DNA of 50,429 nucleotides from an uncultured Clostridia bacterium (GTDB taxonomy: Bacteria > Bacillota > Clostridia > Oscillospirales > Acutalibacteraceae), in assembly GCA_947624865.1 (NCBI GenBank), contig CANQMH010000004.1, positions 1-50,429 on the forward strand. The letters run 5' to 3'. Both the position numbers and the translations under genes were made by a program. Positions 26,677-38,493 of this stretch are shown here, in pieces; position 1 is the stretch's first letter; every line of letters begins with the position of its first letter. The notes below the pieces were generated by a model. That model was not told the origin of the DNA, searched no databases, and was given only the letters and a program-made list of their open reading frames with translations.

Positions 26677-27672
26677 TTACTGTTTTGTATTAGTAGTGTC
26701 TTTTTTTGTAAAGTTAGAAAGGGGATTTTTGTCAGCAGCGTTTTTCATCTGTTCGGAGCTTAAATGTGTGTAAATCTCCGTTGTGCTTAGATTCTCGTGA
26801 CCGAGAACTTCTTTTAAAACCCGAACATCGACTCCACCGTGCTGATACATAAGTGTTGCAGCAGTATGTCTGAGCTTATGGCATGAATATCCCTGAGCGT
26901 TTAATCCTATTTTTTCAAGATACTTATATACCATAGCCTGAATTGTCTTTACAGACATTCTCTGATGATTTCTGCTAATAAAAAGAGCGTTTTTATCTTT
27001 TACTCCGTCAACAGGGCGAACTTTTTTATAGTCATTTATTGCTGAAATACAGGCAGAATTCAAATATATTACACGCTCTTTGTTGCCTTTACCTACAACT
27101 CGTATGGTGTTATCTGTTCTAATATCACTAAAATTCAATCCTGCCATTTCCGAAACACGCAATCCGCAGTTTAAAAACAGGGTAATGATTGCATAATCAC
27201 GCTCTTTATAAGGACCTTCAATTGCATTTAATAATTCGATACTTTGTTCGAATGTTAGATATTTGGGAAGTGATTTTTTCTTTTTTGGCACTTCAAGCTC
27301 GGCAATCGGATTTTTATCAAGTAAATGTTTTTTAGTAAAGAGGTAGTTAAAATATCCTTTCAGACTTGAGCATTTGCGCGCGCGGGAAGCGCTTTGATTG
27401 TTTCGCTGACGCATAAGATAATCCATATATTCGTAAGCGTCATTAAGCGTAATAGTTTTAATAAGTTCAAGATTAACATCATCAATTTTTATTTTATCAA
27501 ACTCAGTATCAGCAGAAGCTAAACCTCGGTTTAATTTGACATATCTGAAAAATGTGCGCAAATCTATATAATATTCATCTACAGTTTTTTGAGATTTACC
27601 TCTGATAGTCTGTAAGTAATAAAGATATTCTTTTATAATCTGCGGAGCTTCGTCACGAAATGAAACAGCCAT
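26677..27672 (-). CDS. Tyrosine recombinase, XerC/XerD-like
   Basis: SAM-like N-terminal domain; GLRVSEMAGLNFSDI, HKLRHTAATLMYQHGGVDVRVLKEVLGHENLSTTEIYTHLSSEQ (R..H.LRH..H/W..Y). Confidence 0.88.
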   Translation of the reverse strand: MAVSFRDEAPQIIKEYLYYLQTIRGKSQKTVDEYYIDLRTFFRYVKLNRGLASADTEFDKIKIDDVNLELIKTITLNDAYEYMDYLMRQRNNQSASRARKCSSLKGYFNYLFTKKHLLDKNPIAELEVPKKKKSLPKYLTFEQSIELLNAIEGPYKERDYAIITLFLNCGLRVSEMAGLNFSDIRTDNTIRVVGKGNKERVIYLNSACISAINDYKKVRPVDGVKDKNALFISRNHQRMSVKTIQAMVYKYLEKIGLNAQGYSCHKLRHTAATLMYQHGGVDVRVLKEVLGHENLSTTEIYTHLSSEQMKNAADKNPLSNFTKKDTTNTKQ

Positions 27673-27875
27673 AAAATCACCATATAATAAGTATTAATAT
27701 TTAAAAGCATTGATTATTATTTATGAGTAATTATATCATAAATGAGAGGTGATATAATGATAAAGCTTTATTCGGGCAATTATACAAAATAAAAATTTTG
27801 TATAATTGAGGGCAGGGGTAATTAAATAAAATTAGAAACACATTATATTGTCCATATAAGTTACTATACATATTA

Positions 27876-27916
27876 TAAAAAATCCGCCTGAAAAATTCAA
27901 GCGGATTTTTTTATAT
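27876..27916. terminator. Terminator downstream of gdhA
   Basis: AAAAAATCCGCCTGAAAAATTCAAGCGGATTTTTTT. Confidence 0.8.
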
Positions 27917-27932
27917 TTATAATTTTGTTTTA

Positions 27933-29365
<1,433 letters not shown>

Positions 29366-29612
29366 ACTTTATAATAATACTATATTTTTTTCAGTTTTGC
29401 AATATTATTTATAACATTCCTGCATATTTTTTAAATTTTTTGCAAAAAACTAAAGATTAATTGAAAATTCTGCAATTATAAATAATAAAATCGCAATTAT
29501 TTTTGTAATTTAAAATTCACTCAGTTTTATCGTAAGTATTTTTCAACATTGATTTGCCGTTTTGTATAATTAGGCATTATGCTTTTAACAATAATATAAA
29601 CATTGATTTTAG

Positions 29613-29684
29613 TTGCAAATGCACATATTAACATGTTATAATAATGTTAATATACAAATAGTAATATTTTTGAGGTGTTAATAT
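29613..29684 (+). promoter_or_regulatory. Promoter/operator of the XRE gene
   Basis: TTGCAA - 18 nt - TATAAT; perfect 10-bp inverted repeat ATATTAACAT-9 nt-ATGTTAATAT (29625-29653) encloses the -10 box; third half-site TGTTAATAT at 29676-29684. Confidence 0.65.
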
Positions 29685-29892
29685 GGATTACTATAAAAGG
29701 CTTAAAGAATTAAGAATTGAGAACGGCTACACTCAACAGCAAATTGCTTTTATATTACATACGCGCCAGGAACAGTACAGCAAATATGAAAGCGGAAAAC
29801 GCGAGCTTCCCATTAGACATTTAATTACTCTTTGCTGTCTTTATAAGATTTCAAGCGATTACATCCTTGGTATTGAAAAATTTGTAAGATGA
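29683..29892 (+). CDS. XRE-family HTH transcriptional regulator
   Basis: LKELRIENGYTQQQIAFILHTRQEQYSKYESGKRELPIRHLITLCCLYKISSDYILGI. Confidence 0.9.
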   Translation: MDYYKRLKELRIENGYTQQQIAFILHTRQEQYSKYESGKRELPIRHLITLCCLYKISSDYILGIEKFVR

Positions 29893-29954
29893 CCTCTTCC
29901 CTATTTTTTATATTTTAAAAAATAAAAAGCGGAAAGACTCTGCTTGCGGCAACA

Positions 29955-29991
29955 AAAAACGACAAGTCTGTATAACAGCTTGTCGTTTTTA
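29955..29991. terminator. Bidirectional terminator
   Basis: AAAAACGACAAG-TCTGTATAACAG-CTTGTCGTTTTT. Confidence 0.8.
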
Positions 29992-30025
29992 TATTATTAT
30001 TCAATAACTAATTAAGATAAAGCAA

Positions 30026-31324
30026 TTAAATATCGTTTTTTACAATATCCTCGTAGCTTTCACGTTTGATAATTACGCGTGATGTTCCGTTGTTCACCAT
30101 AACCATTGCGGGGCGAGGGATTCTGTTGTAGTTTGACGCCATAGAGTAATTATATGCGCCAGTTGAAAGAACAGCAAGCGTATCCCCTACCTCGACCTCG
30201 GCAACTTTTGTATGTTCTTGAACAAGGTCGCCGCTTTCACAGCATTTGCCTGCTACGGTAATGACTTCATCAGGAGTTTTATCAGCTTTACTTGCATTTA
30301 CTACCGTATAATCAGACTGATAGAGTGCATAGCGAATATTATCGGTCATACCGCCGTCAACAGAAACATAAGTTCTTATATTCGGTATTTCTTTTTTACC
30401 GCCAACGGTATAAAGCGTTATGCCTGCTTCTCCAACAATTGAACGTCCGGGTTCAATATAAATAAACGGAACAGGAATACCATATTCGGCAGATTTCGCC
30501 TTAACGGCAGCAGAAACCTTTTCCATATAGTTTTCATAAGGTACAGGCTCGTCCTTTTCAGTGTACATAATACCAAATCCGCCGCCGAGATTAAGTTCTG
30601 AAATAACAACGCCGAGTTCATTTTTGATTTTGCCCATAAAATCAATCATAATTTCTGCTGCAGTTACAAACGGTTCTATATCAAATATCTGAGAACCGAT
30701 ATGGCAGTGAAGCTCTTTCAGACACACATTCTCAAGCTTTATTGCTTCCTTAACAGCATTAAAAGCTTCGCCTGTTTCAAGTGCAAAACCGAACTTTGAA
30801 TCTATTTGACCTGTTCTGATAAAATTATGCGTATGCGCGTCAACGCCCGGCTTAATTCTGAATGAAATGTCAGCGGTTTCACCCATTTCACCTGCAATGC
30901 TATTAAGCAGTTCAAGCTCGCAAAGATTATCAACAACAAACTTGCCTATTTTTGATTTCAATGCAAATTTTATCTCATCGGCAGTTTTGTTATTGCCGTG
31001 AAAATGAACCTTTTCCATTGGAAATCCTGCCTGCAATGCGGTATAGATTTCACCGCCTGATACAACGTCAAGTCCAATGCTTTCTTCATTGGCAATTCTG
31101 CAAAGCTCCTTGCACGACAATGCCTTGCTTGCGTAAAGCGGCATACCGTTTCCGTCATAGAACTTTTTGAATGAATTAACATATGAACGGCAGGTTTCTC
31201 TTATTACATTTTCGTCAAGAACATAAAGCGGAGTGCCGTATTCTTTTGCAAGCTCTACGGTATCGCATCCTCCTATTGTAAGATGTCCGTCGCTGTTGAC
31301 GTTCAAACAATCATTTACAAACAT
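30026..31324 (-). CDS. lysA: Diaminopimelate decarboxylase
   Basis: YASKALSCKELCRIANEESIGLDVVSGGE, LHCHIGSQIFD, NLGGGFGI, EPGRSIVGEAG, CCESGDL. Confidence 0.93.
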   Translation of the reverse strand: MFVNDCLNVNSDGHLTIGGCDTVELAKEYGTPLYVLDENVIRETCRSYVNSFKKFYDGNGMPLYASKALSCKELCRIANEESIGLDVVSGGEIYTALQAGFPMEKVHFHGNNKTADEIKFALKSKIGKFVVDNLCELELLNSIAGEMGETADISFRIKPGVDAHTHNFIRTGQIDSKFGFALETGEAFNAVKEAIKLENVCLKELHCHIGSQIFDIEPFVTAAEIMIDFMGKIKNELGVVISELNLGGGFGIMYTEKDEPVPYENYMEKVSAAVKAKSAEYGIPVPFIYIEPGRSIVGEAGITLYTVGGKKEIPNIRTYVSVDGGMTDNIRYALYQSDYTVVNASKADKTPDEVITVAGKCCESGDLVQEHTKVAEVEVGDTLAVLSTGAYNYSMASNYNRIPRPAMVMVNNGTSRVIIKRESYEDIVKNDI

Positions 31325-31327
31325 TTC

Positions 31328-31930
31328 TCATACCTCCGTATTTTTCAAATTATTAATAGAGTTTTTAATTAGCTTCCTTATATCTTCATTGCCAAAACCT
31401 GTTTGAGCCGAAAAAGAAATTAGCGGCACATAATCTATAGTTTTGAATATATCCCTGTAGTATTCTATTTGCTTATCAAACTGAGTTTTTTTAAGCTTAT
31501 CACTTTTTGTGAGAACAGCCGCAAAGTTATAACCGCCTCTGTAAAGAAAATCTATCATATGCAAGTCATCATCGGTTGGCGGATGGCGTAAATCCAAAAT
31601 CTGAATGATAAGCGCACAGTTTCTGTCTTGTTCAAAATAGCCTTCAACCAGTTTCGCCCATCTTTCTTTTTCTGCTTTTGAAACTTTTGCATATCCGTAA
31701 CCGGGTAAATCAACCATACGAAATTCTTTAAGCTTGTAAAAGTTAATTGTTGCAGTTTTTCCCGGCTGAGAGCTTACTCTTGCAAGTGCTTTTCTCTGAA
31801 CCAGCTTATTTATGAGTGATGATTTACCGACATTGGAATGACCAGAAAAAACTATTTCAGGCAAATCTGACTTTGGAAGCTGGTCAGGCCTGCCCGCAGC
31901 AAATTCAAAACTTACTTCATTAAAATTCAT
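31328..31930 (-). CDS. engB: Ribosome biogenesis GTP-binding protein EngB/YsxC
   Basis: EIVFSGHSNVGKSSLINKLVQRKALARVSSQPGKTATINFYKL, DLPGYGYAKVSK. Confidence 0.93.
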   Translation of the reverse strand: MNFNEVSFEFAAGRPDQLPKSDLPEIVFSGHSNVGKSSLINKLVQRKALARVSSQPGKTATINFYKLKEFRMVDLPGYGYAKVSKAEKERWAKLVEGYFEQDRNCALIIQILDLRHPPTDDDLHMIDFLYRGGYNFAAVLTKSDKLKKTQFDKQIEYYRDIFKTIDYVPLISFSAQTGFGNEDIRKLIKNSINNLKNTEV

Positions 31931-31940
31931 TTTATCTCTC

Positions 31941-34358
31941 CTATTGTCTTATGGTGGCAACGGGTGATTTAGGCTGTGACGTAAAATTAAGACTGTTCCA
32001 ATCATTTTCTTTTTCTTTGTCTTTATCTTTTGCTGTGTTCAGTATAGAAAGAGATATGACATCTGAAAAATTATCAACAGGTATGAAATTTACTTTTTCC
32101 TTTACAGCTTTATCGACATCCTGTAAATCAGGCTCATTTTCTTTAGGAATGATAACAGTATGTATTCCGTGCTTATATGCCGCCATACTTTTCTCTTTAA
32201 GCCCTCCAATAGGAAGAACTTTGCCTCGCAGGGTTATTTCACCTGTCATTGCAATATCGTGTTTAACTGGGTTTGATGACAAAGCAGAATATATGGCAGT
32301 AGCCATTGTTATTCCTGCCGAAGGTCCGTCCTTCGGCACAGCGCCTTCAGGAGCGTGGATATGTATATCCTTTGTTTTGTAAAAATCTCCGTTAATATTC
32401 AAAGCGTCTGCATGGCTTCTTATGCACGTAATTGCAGTTTTAGCTGATTCCTGCATTACATCACCGAGAGAGCCGGTAAGCTCAATTTTTCCGCTTCCTT
32501 CCATTACGGCGACTTCAATCGGAAGCAGCTCTCCTCCGACGGAAGTCCAGGCAAGTCCGTTTACTACGCCTATTTCATCTTTTTCGGAAAAATTCTCAGA
32601 CAAATATTTTTTATGTCCGAGCAATTCTTCAATTGTCTTTTCATCAATTTTAAAGCAGTTTATTTGATTTTCAAGCTTTTTAACCGCACATTTTCTGAGT
32701 ACAGTTCCGATTAAACGTTCCAGAGTGCGAACACCCGATTCGCGGGTATAATAATCAATCATTGCGTAAACAGACTTTTGAGTAAACTTAACTTCTTTTG
32801 AACTAAAACCGCACATATCAAGCTGTTTTGGAATCAAATGCTTTTTGGCTATGTTGAACTTTTCTTCTCTTGTATAACTGCTTATTTCAATAATTTCCAT
32901 TCTGTCACGCAAAGGTGCAGGAATTGCAGAAATATCATTGGCAGTTGTAATAAACATAACATTTGATAAATCAAAGGGAATATCAATATAATGGTCAACA
33001 AACTTATTATTTTGCTCAATATCAAGAACTTCAAGCAATGCAGAAGTAGGGTCGCCTTTATAATCGCTTGCGAGCTTGTCTATTTCATCAAGAATAATCA
33101 GCGGATTATTCGTGCCTGCATTCTGAATCGCAGATATAATTCTGCCGGGAATTGAACCAATGTAAGTTCTTCTGTGGCCTCTGATTTCAGCCTCGTCCTT
33201 AACTCCGCCAAGAGCGATTCTTTGACTTTTTCTGCCGATTGCTTTAGCTATAGACTGAGCAATTGAGGTCTTTCCTACTCCGGGAGGTCCTACAAAGCAG
33301 ATAATCTGACCCTTTTGCTTTTCGCTCAGTTTTTTTACAGCAAGCTGTTCAATAATTCTGTCTTTGATTTTTTCAAGACCGAAGTGGCTTTTATCAAGTT
33401 CTTTGCGAACCTTATGTATAACAATTTTATCCTTGGTAGAGTTATTCCACGGCAAGTCAATTACAGTATCTAAATATGTTCTGATGACAGAAGCTTCCTG
33501 ACTGCCGTAAGGCATTTTCATCAGCTTGCGACATTCTTTTAAAAGAGTATCCTCAGATTTTTCATCAAGATGTAAAGCTTCAATTTTCTGAGCATAATCG
33601 TCGGCTTCTGCTGATGGATTTTCATCCTCGCCTAACTCTTCTTCTATTATTCTCTTTTGCTCTCTTAAAAAATATTCGCGCTGGCTTTCGTCAATTCTCA
33701 TTTTTGCTTTGCGCGATATTTCGTCTTCTATTCTCAAAACAAAGTTTTCATTAACGAGTACGTCGAGAACCGCTTCAAGCCGTTCTGTTTCAGGTAAAAT
33801 ATCAAGAATTGATTGTTTAATATGATAGTCAAGTATCAGATTTGAAGCTATAAAATCCGCAAGCTCACCCGGATATTTGCATAGTGCGACTTTGAATATA
33901 ATATCAGCAGGCATTTTGGGAGAAACATCAAGATACTTCTCGAATTCTTTTTTTACAGTACGCATAAGAGCCGAATCACGGGCAGTAGTATGGGAACACT
34001 CATCAGCAAATGGTGAAACCTCCGCCATAAGGCATTTTTCATCGAAAACAGGTGCAACTGCATTTGCCCTGCATTGTCCTTCGATTACTATTCGTGTTGT
34101 ATTTTCAGGCTGTTTAAGAACCTGTACAACTTTTGCAATAACTCCCGTTCTGTACAAGTCAATTAGGGCAGGCTCATTTTCCACTGCGTCTTTTTGTGTC
34201 GCAAGAAAAATAAGCTGATTATTTTTCATCGCTTTATTTATTGCAACTATGCTTTTCTTTCTTCCTACATCAAAATGAATAAGAGATTTTGGAAATACAA
34301 CTAAACCTCTTAACGGTAAAACGGGAACAACTATATTATTTTGTGTATCAAAATCCAT
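31941..34358 (-). CDS. lon: Lon protease
   Basis: VPVLPLRGLVVFPKSLIHFDVGR, GPPGVGKTSIAQSIA, GGVKDEAEIRGHRRTYIGSIPGRI, PKDGPSAGITM (catalytic Ser). Start revised to 34358. Confidence 0.95.
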   Translation of the reverse strand: MDFDTQNNIVVPVLPLRGLVVFPKSLIHFDVGRKKSIVAINKAMKNNQLIFLATQKDAVENEPALIDLYRTGVIAKVVQVLKQPENTTRIVIEGQCRANAVAPVFDEKCLMAEVSPFADECSHTTARDSALMRTVKKEFEKYLDVSPKMPADIIFKVALCKYPGELADFIASNLILDYHIKQSILDILPETERLEAVLDVLVNENFVLRIEDEISRKAKMRIDESQREYFLREQKRIIEEELGEDENPSAEADDYAQKIEALHLDEKSEDTLLKECRKLMKMPYGSQEASVIRTYLDTVIDLPWNNSTKDKIVIHKVRKELDKSHFGLEKIKDRIIEQLAVKKLSEKQKGQIICFVGPPGVGKTSIAQSIAKAIGRKSQRIALGGVKDEAEIRGHRRTYIGSIPGRIISAIQNAGTNNPLIILDEIDKLASDYKGDPTSALLEVLDIEQNNKFVDHYIDIPFDLSNVMFITTANDISAIPAPLRDRMEIIEISSYTREEKFNIAKKHLIPKQLDMCGFSSKEVKFTQKSVYAMIDYYTRESGVRTLERLIGTVLRKCAVKKLENQINCFKIDEKTIEELLGHKKYLSENFSEKDEIGVVNGLAWTSVGGELLPIEVAVMEGSGKIELTGSLGDVMQESAKTAITCIRSHADALNINGDFYKTKDIHIHAPEGAVPKDGPSAGITMATAIYSALSSNPVKHDIAMTGEITLRGKVLPIGGLKEKSMAAYKHGIHTVIIPKENEPDLQDVDKAVKEKVNFIPVDNFSDVISLSILNTAKDKDKEKENDWNSLNFTSQPKSPVATIRQ

Positions 34359-34391
34359 TTTAATACCTCTCTGTAAAGTCACATTAAAACA

Positions 34392-34427
34392 TAAAAGCTG
34401 TATTGAAAACGCAATACAGCTTTTTTC
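34392..34427. terminator. Terminator between clpX and lon
   Basis: AAAAGCTGTATTG-AAAAC-GCAATACAGCTTTTTT. Confidence 0.8.
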
Positions 34428-34435
34428 GGCTATTA

Positions 34436-35776
34436 TCAAGACGCTGTGTTACGTTTTGGACGCTTCGTTGCATCTTTTTTAGTTAAATTATTATTAATTG
34501 ATACAGACTGTTTGTCTTTTTTGTGTGAAATCTGAGGTTCTGCATCATCTGTTACTACATCTTTAGTAATGATTATTTTTTCAATTGTATTATCCGATGG
34601 GGTTTCAAACATAAGATCTGTAAGGATTCCCTCCATAATGCCTCTTAAACCTCTGGCACCTGTTCTTTGTTCCTGAGCTTTCTGCGCTATCGCCTGTAAA
34701 GCGTCTTCTTCAAAATAAAGCTCAACGTCATCAAGCTCAAACAGCTTTTTATACTGCTGAACAATTGAATTTTTAGGAACTGTAAGAATTTTTACAAGAG
34801 CCTGAGTATCAAGTCCGCTCAAAGCGGTTATTACGGGAAGTCTGCCTATAAGTTCGGGAATTATACCGTATTTAACAAGGTCATGAGCCGTAACATCTTT
34901 CATCCAGTCTGTTTCATCAAGTTCTTTTTTAGCTTTCACAACCGATTCAAAACCTATTACAGAAGAACCCTTGCGCTTTTCAACAATCTTTTCAAGACCG
35001 TCAAATGCACCTCCGCAGATAAAGAGTATATTTTTAGTGTTGATCTGCAAAAATTCCTGCTGAGGGTGCTTTCTTCCTCCCTGAGGAGGGACATTAGCAA
35101 CCGTTCCCTCAACAATTTTGAGCAATGCCTGCTGAACGCCTTCTCCGCTTACATCCCGCGTAATGGACGGATTCTCGGATTTTCTTGCAATTTTATCAAT
35201 TTCATCAATGTAAATGATGCCGCGTTCCGCTTTTTCTATATCAAAGTCAGCCGCCTGAATAAGCTTTAGCAAAATATTTTCAACATCTTCTCCGACATAT
35301 CCGGCTTCTGTAAGAGTTGTGGCGTCAGCAATGGCAAACGGAACATCAAGCGCTTTGGCAAGAGTTTGAGCAAGCAAAGTTTTTCCGACACCCGTAGGTC
35401 CGAGCAAAAGTACATTACTCTTGGCAAAATCTATGCTTTCATCGTTTGTAAAGGCTCTTTTATAGTGGTTGTAAACCGCTACGCTAAGTGTTATTTTGGC
35501 AGTTTCCTGCCCTATTACATATTCGTCAAGAATAGCTTTAATCTCTTTAGGCTTTAAAAGTTCGTCAATTGAAGGAGTTTTATCAGATGAATTATATTCA
35601 TTGTGATACGAATTTTCACGTTCGATTTCGCCTGACTCTTCAAGGATATTCATACAAAGCTCAACACACTGGTCGCAAATATAAACTCCGTTGCCGGCTA
35701 TTAAACGTCCTACCATATCCTGCGGTTTGCCGCAAAATGAGCAGTAAATATCCTTGTCATTGTTTTTATTAGCCAT
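34436..35776 (-). CDS. clpX: ATP-dependent Clp protease ATP-binding subunit ClpX
   Basis: [26 protein letters not shown] zinc finger; [33 protein letters not shown]. Confidence 0.95.
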   Translation of the reverse strand: MANKNNDKDIYCSFCGKPQDMVGRLIAGNGVYICDQCVELCMNILEESGEIERENSYHNEYNSSDKTPSIDELLKPKEIKAILDEYVIGQETAKITLSVAVYNHYKRAFTNDESIDFAKSNVLLLGPTGVGKTLLAQTLAKALDVPFAIADATTLTEAGYVGEDVENILLKLIQAADFDIEKAERGIIYIDEIDKIARKSENPSITRDVSGEGVQQALLKIVEGTVANVPPQGGRKHPQQEFLQINTKNILFICGGAFDGLEKIVEKRKGSSVIGFESVVKAKKELDETDWMKDVTAHDLVKYGIIPELIGRLPVITALSGLDTQALVKILTVPKNSIVQQYKKLFELDDVELYFEEDALQAIAQKAQEQRTGARGLRGIMEGILTDLMFETPSDNTIEKIIITKDVVTDDAEPQISHKKDKQSVSINNNLTKKDATKRPKRNTAS

Positions 35777-35791
35777 CAGCTATTCCTCACC

Positions 35792-36373
35792 TTATCTTTT
35801 TTCGATAACCTTATCAATAAGACCATATTCAAGAGCCTGCTGCGCAGTCATAAAATTGTCACGGTTAGTATCCTTAGCAATAACGTCAATAGGCTGTCCT
35901 GTGTTATCTGCAAGAATCTGATTAAGACGCTGTTTCATATCAAGAATATGCCTTGTATGAATTTCCATGTCCGTAGCCTGACCCTGAGCACCGCCGGACG
36001 GCTGATGTATCATAATGTCACTGTTAGGAAGTGCATAGCGCTTTCCCTTTGCTCCTGCTGCAAGCAAAAATGCTCCCATACTTGCAGCCATACCCATACA
36101 AATTGTGGAAACGTCACATTTGATATAATTCATAGTATCAAATATAGCAAATCCGTCAGTTACGCTTCCCCCAGGACTGTTGATGTAAAGACTTATGTCT
36201 TTTGTAGGGTCCTGACTTTCAAGATAAAGTAGCTGTGCAACAACAACGCTTGCGCTTGCATTGTTGACTTCTTCATTTAACATTACTATTCTATCATTTA
36301 AAAGGCGTGAATAAATATCATAAGAACGCTCGCCTCTGTTAGTCTGTTCTACTACATACGGTACCAATGCCAT
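35792..36373 (-). CDS. clpP: ATP-dependent Clp protease proteolytic subunit
   Basis: [48 protein letters not shown]. Confidence 0.95.
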   Translation of the reverse strand: MALVPYVVEQTNRGERSYDIYSRLLNDRIVMLNEEVNNASASVVVAQLLYLESQDPTKDISLYINSPGGSVTDGFAIFDTMNYIKCDVSTICMGMAASMGAFLLAAGAKGKRYALPNSDIMIHQPSGGAQGQATDMEIHTRHILDMKQRLNQILADNTGQPIDVIAKDTNRDNFMTAQQALEYGLIDKVIEKR

Positions 36374-36427
36374 TAAATCATAACCTTTCTAAAATAATGA
36401 TTAACAAAAATTATAATTATATTCAAT

Positions 36428-37708
36428 TTATTTGATTACGGCTTTGTCCTTTACGAGTTTAAGTGCTTTTTCAACCTTAATATCCTCAGTAAGGGATTCA
36501 GCGGGAACAGCTGCCTTTACCTTGTCAACTTCCATTTTATAAGCCTCTGCCATTTTAGAATATTCTTCATCAAGGTCAGCCTCTGTTACTTCAATATTCT
36601 CTTTTCTTGCAACTGTTTCAAGCGCGAGTCTGAGCTTTACTCTCTTTTCAGCTTCATCTCTGTACATACTCTTAAGTCCGTTCGCATCTGTACCCATATA
36701 CTGCATATAAGTATTCATATCCATACCCTGTGCACGCAAACGCATCTCAAACTCTCTTACCATTTGATCTGCCTGATTGTCGTACATAGCTTCGGGAATT
36801 TCACCCTCAAGATGCTCCATAAGCTTGTTTGCAATCTGGTCGTCAACATCTTTTTCTGCTTCGTCAACAAGACGCTTTGAAACTGTTTCCTTGAGTTCTT
36901 CTTTGTATTCTTCAAGAGTTTCTTTTTCTGAAACATCTTTTACAAATTCATCATCAACTACAGGCAGCTCGTTAGTTTTAATTTCGTGAAGCTTAATTTT
37001 AAACTCTGCTTCCTTGCCTTTAAGCTCTTCAGCCTGATAATCTTCGGGGAATTTTACATTTATACTGAATTCTTCATCAGTATTATGTCCGATAATCTGC
37101 TCTTCAAATCCGGGAATAAAGTTGCCTGAACCGAGCTTTAAGTTATAGTTCTCAGCCTTGCCGCCTTCAAATGCCTCTCCGTCAACAAAACCTTCAAAAT
37201 CAATTACCGCAACATCTCCGTTTTCTGCTGCTCTGTCTTCAACCGTAACGATTCTTGCATTGCGCTCTCTTACCTTTTCAATTTCTTCGTCAATAAGCTC
37301 GTCTGTAACCTCGGTTGACTTTTTATTAACCTCAATTCCGAGATAATCGTTTATTTCCATTGTAGGTTCAACAATTATAGATGCTTTAAATGTAAAACCA
37401 TCCTTGCTTGCTTCTACAGCTTCAAGAGATTCTACGGAAACTATTTTAACATCTGCTTCTTTTGCAGCTTCATAAAGAGCGTCAGGATAGCAATTCTGCA
37501 TTGCATCTTCATAAAAGACTTCAGAGCCGTACATTTTCTCAATAATCTGACGAGGAGCCTTACCCTTTCTGAAGCCCTGAATATTGATGTTTCTTACCTG
37601 CTTTTTATATACAGCGTTTACAGCTTTATCAAAAGTTTCTCCGTCAACATTTACAACTAATTCATAAGAATTAGCCTGTTCCTTTTTTGTACTTTCCTTT
37701 AATGCCAT
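36428..37708 (-). CDS. tig: Trigger factor
   Basis: NIQGFRKGKAPRQIIEKMYG, GDVAVIDFEGFVDGEAFEGG, FIPGFEEQIIG. Confidence 0.93.
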   Translation of the reverse strand: MALKESTKKEQANSYELVVNVDGETFDKAVNAVYKKQVRNINIQGFRKGKAPRQIIEKMYGSEVFYEDAMQNCYPDALYEAAKEADVKIVSVESLEAVEASKDGFTFKASIIVEPTMEINDYLGIEVNKKSTEVTDELIDEEIEKVRERNARIVTVEDRAAENGDVAVIDFEGFVDGEAFEGGKAENYNLKLGSGNFIPGFEEQIIGHNTDEEFSINVKFPEDYQAEELKGKEAEFKIKLHEIKTNELPVVDDEFVKDVSEKETLEEYKEELKETVSKRLVDEAEKDVDDQIANKLMEHLEGEIPEAMYDNQADQMVREFEMRLRAQGMDMNTYMQYMGTDANGLKSMYRDEAEKRVKLRLALETVARKENIEVTEADLDEEYSKMAEAYKMEVDKVKAAVPAESLTEDIKVEKALKLVKDKAVIK

Positions 37709-37803
37709 TGTAAAATTCCTCCAAAATTATATTTTGTTTTATAATTGAAATATTATCTAATTATACCATAATTGTTTGTATTTGCCAATAGATAAATAAT
37801 AAA

Positions 37804-38493
37804 TTATCTGACTAATACAGGTGTAAATGACAATCTGTCACAGGAAATCAGCTTAAATTCAATACCTCTATAATTTCCTTCAAAAGCATATTTCATATTT
37901 TTATGCCCGTGTATATGTCCGTAATAACATTTTTTAATATTGTATTTTTCAAGAACCTCAACAATTTCTTTGCACTCTGTACCGTTATAAACAGGCGGGT
38001 AGTGAAGAAATACAACAGGTTCCTTGCCGGATTCAACAGCTGACTTAACAGAAACAGACAGTCTGCCTACTTCACGGCTCAATACTTTTATGTCCTCGGG
38101 AGTGTCATTTTCAAGGAACCAGCCTCGCGTGCCGCAAACAGCAAAGTCGCCGCATACATATGAGTTGTTAAACAGGATAGAAATTGAATCAAACCCGTTG
38201 GAGTGCAAAAAATTGTCTGTTTTGCTTTTTGTACCCCACCAATAGTCGTGATTTCCCTTTAAAAAAATCTTTTTGCCGGGTAAATCATTGATAAATTTAA
38301 AATCAACGTATGTTTCTTCCAGCTTCATTGCCCATGATATGTCTCCGGCTATTACTACGGTATCATTATCTGTAACTATACTTTTCCAGTTTTTTTCAAG
38401 CCTTTCTACATAATCATTCCACCCGGCAAAAATATCCATAGGTTTATTTTCGCCGAGTGAAAGATGTAAATCAGCTATAGCAAACAAAGCCAT
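37804..38493 (-). CDS. Metallophosphoesterase
   Basis: FAIADLHLS, VIAGDISWAM, KGNHDYWWG, YGHIHGHKN. Confidence 0.88.
   Translation of the reverse strand: MALFAIADLHLSLGENKPMDIFAGWNDYVERLEKNWKSIVTDNDTVVIAGDISWAMKLEETYVDFKFINDLPGKKIFLKGNHDYWWGTKSKTDNFLHSNGFDSISILFNNSYVCGDFAVCGTRGWFLENDTPEDIKVLSREVGRLSVSVKSAVESGKEPVVFLHYPPVYNGTECKEIVEVLEKYNIKKCYYGHIHGHKNMKYAFEGNYRGIEFKLISCDRLSFTPVLVR

Noticed and set aside
26677-27672. Tyrosine recombinase as the integrase of a mobile element
   Set aside because: XerC/XerD-like, and the neighbouring genes are housekeeping; no att repeats or cargo seen around it.
31951-34218. Plus-strand ORFs of 81-143 aa opposite lon
   Set aside because: Low-complexity antisense ORFs on a strongly conserved lon gene, with no evidence of their own.
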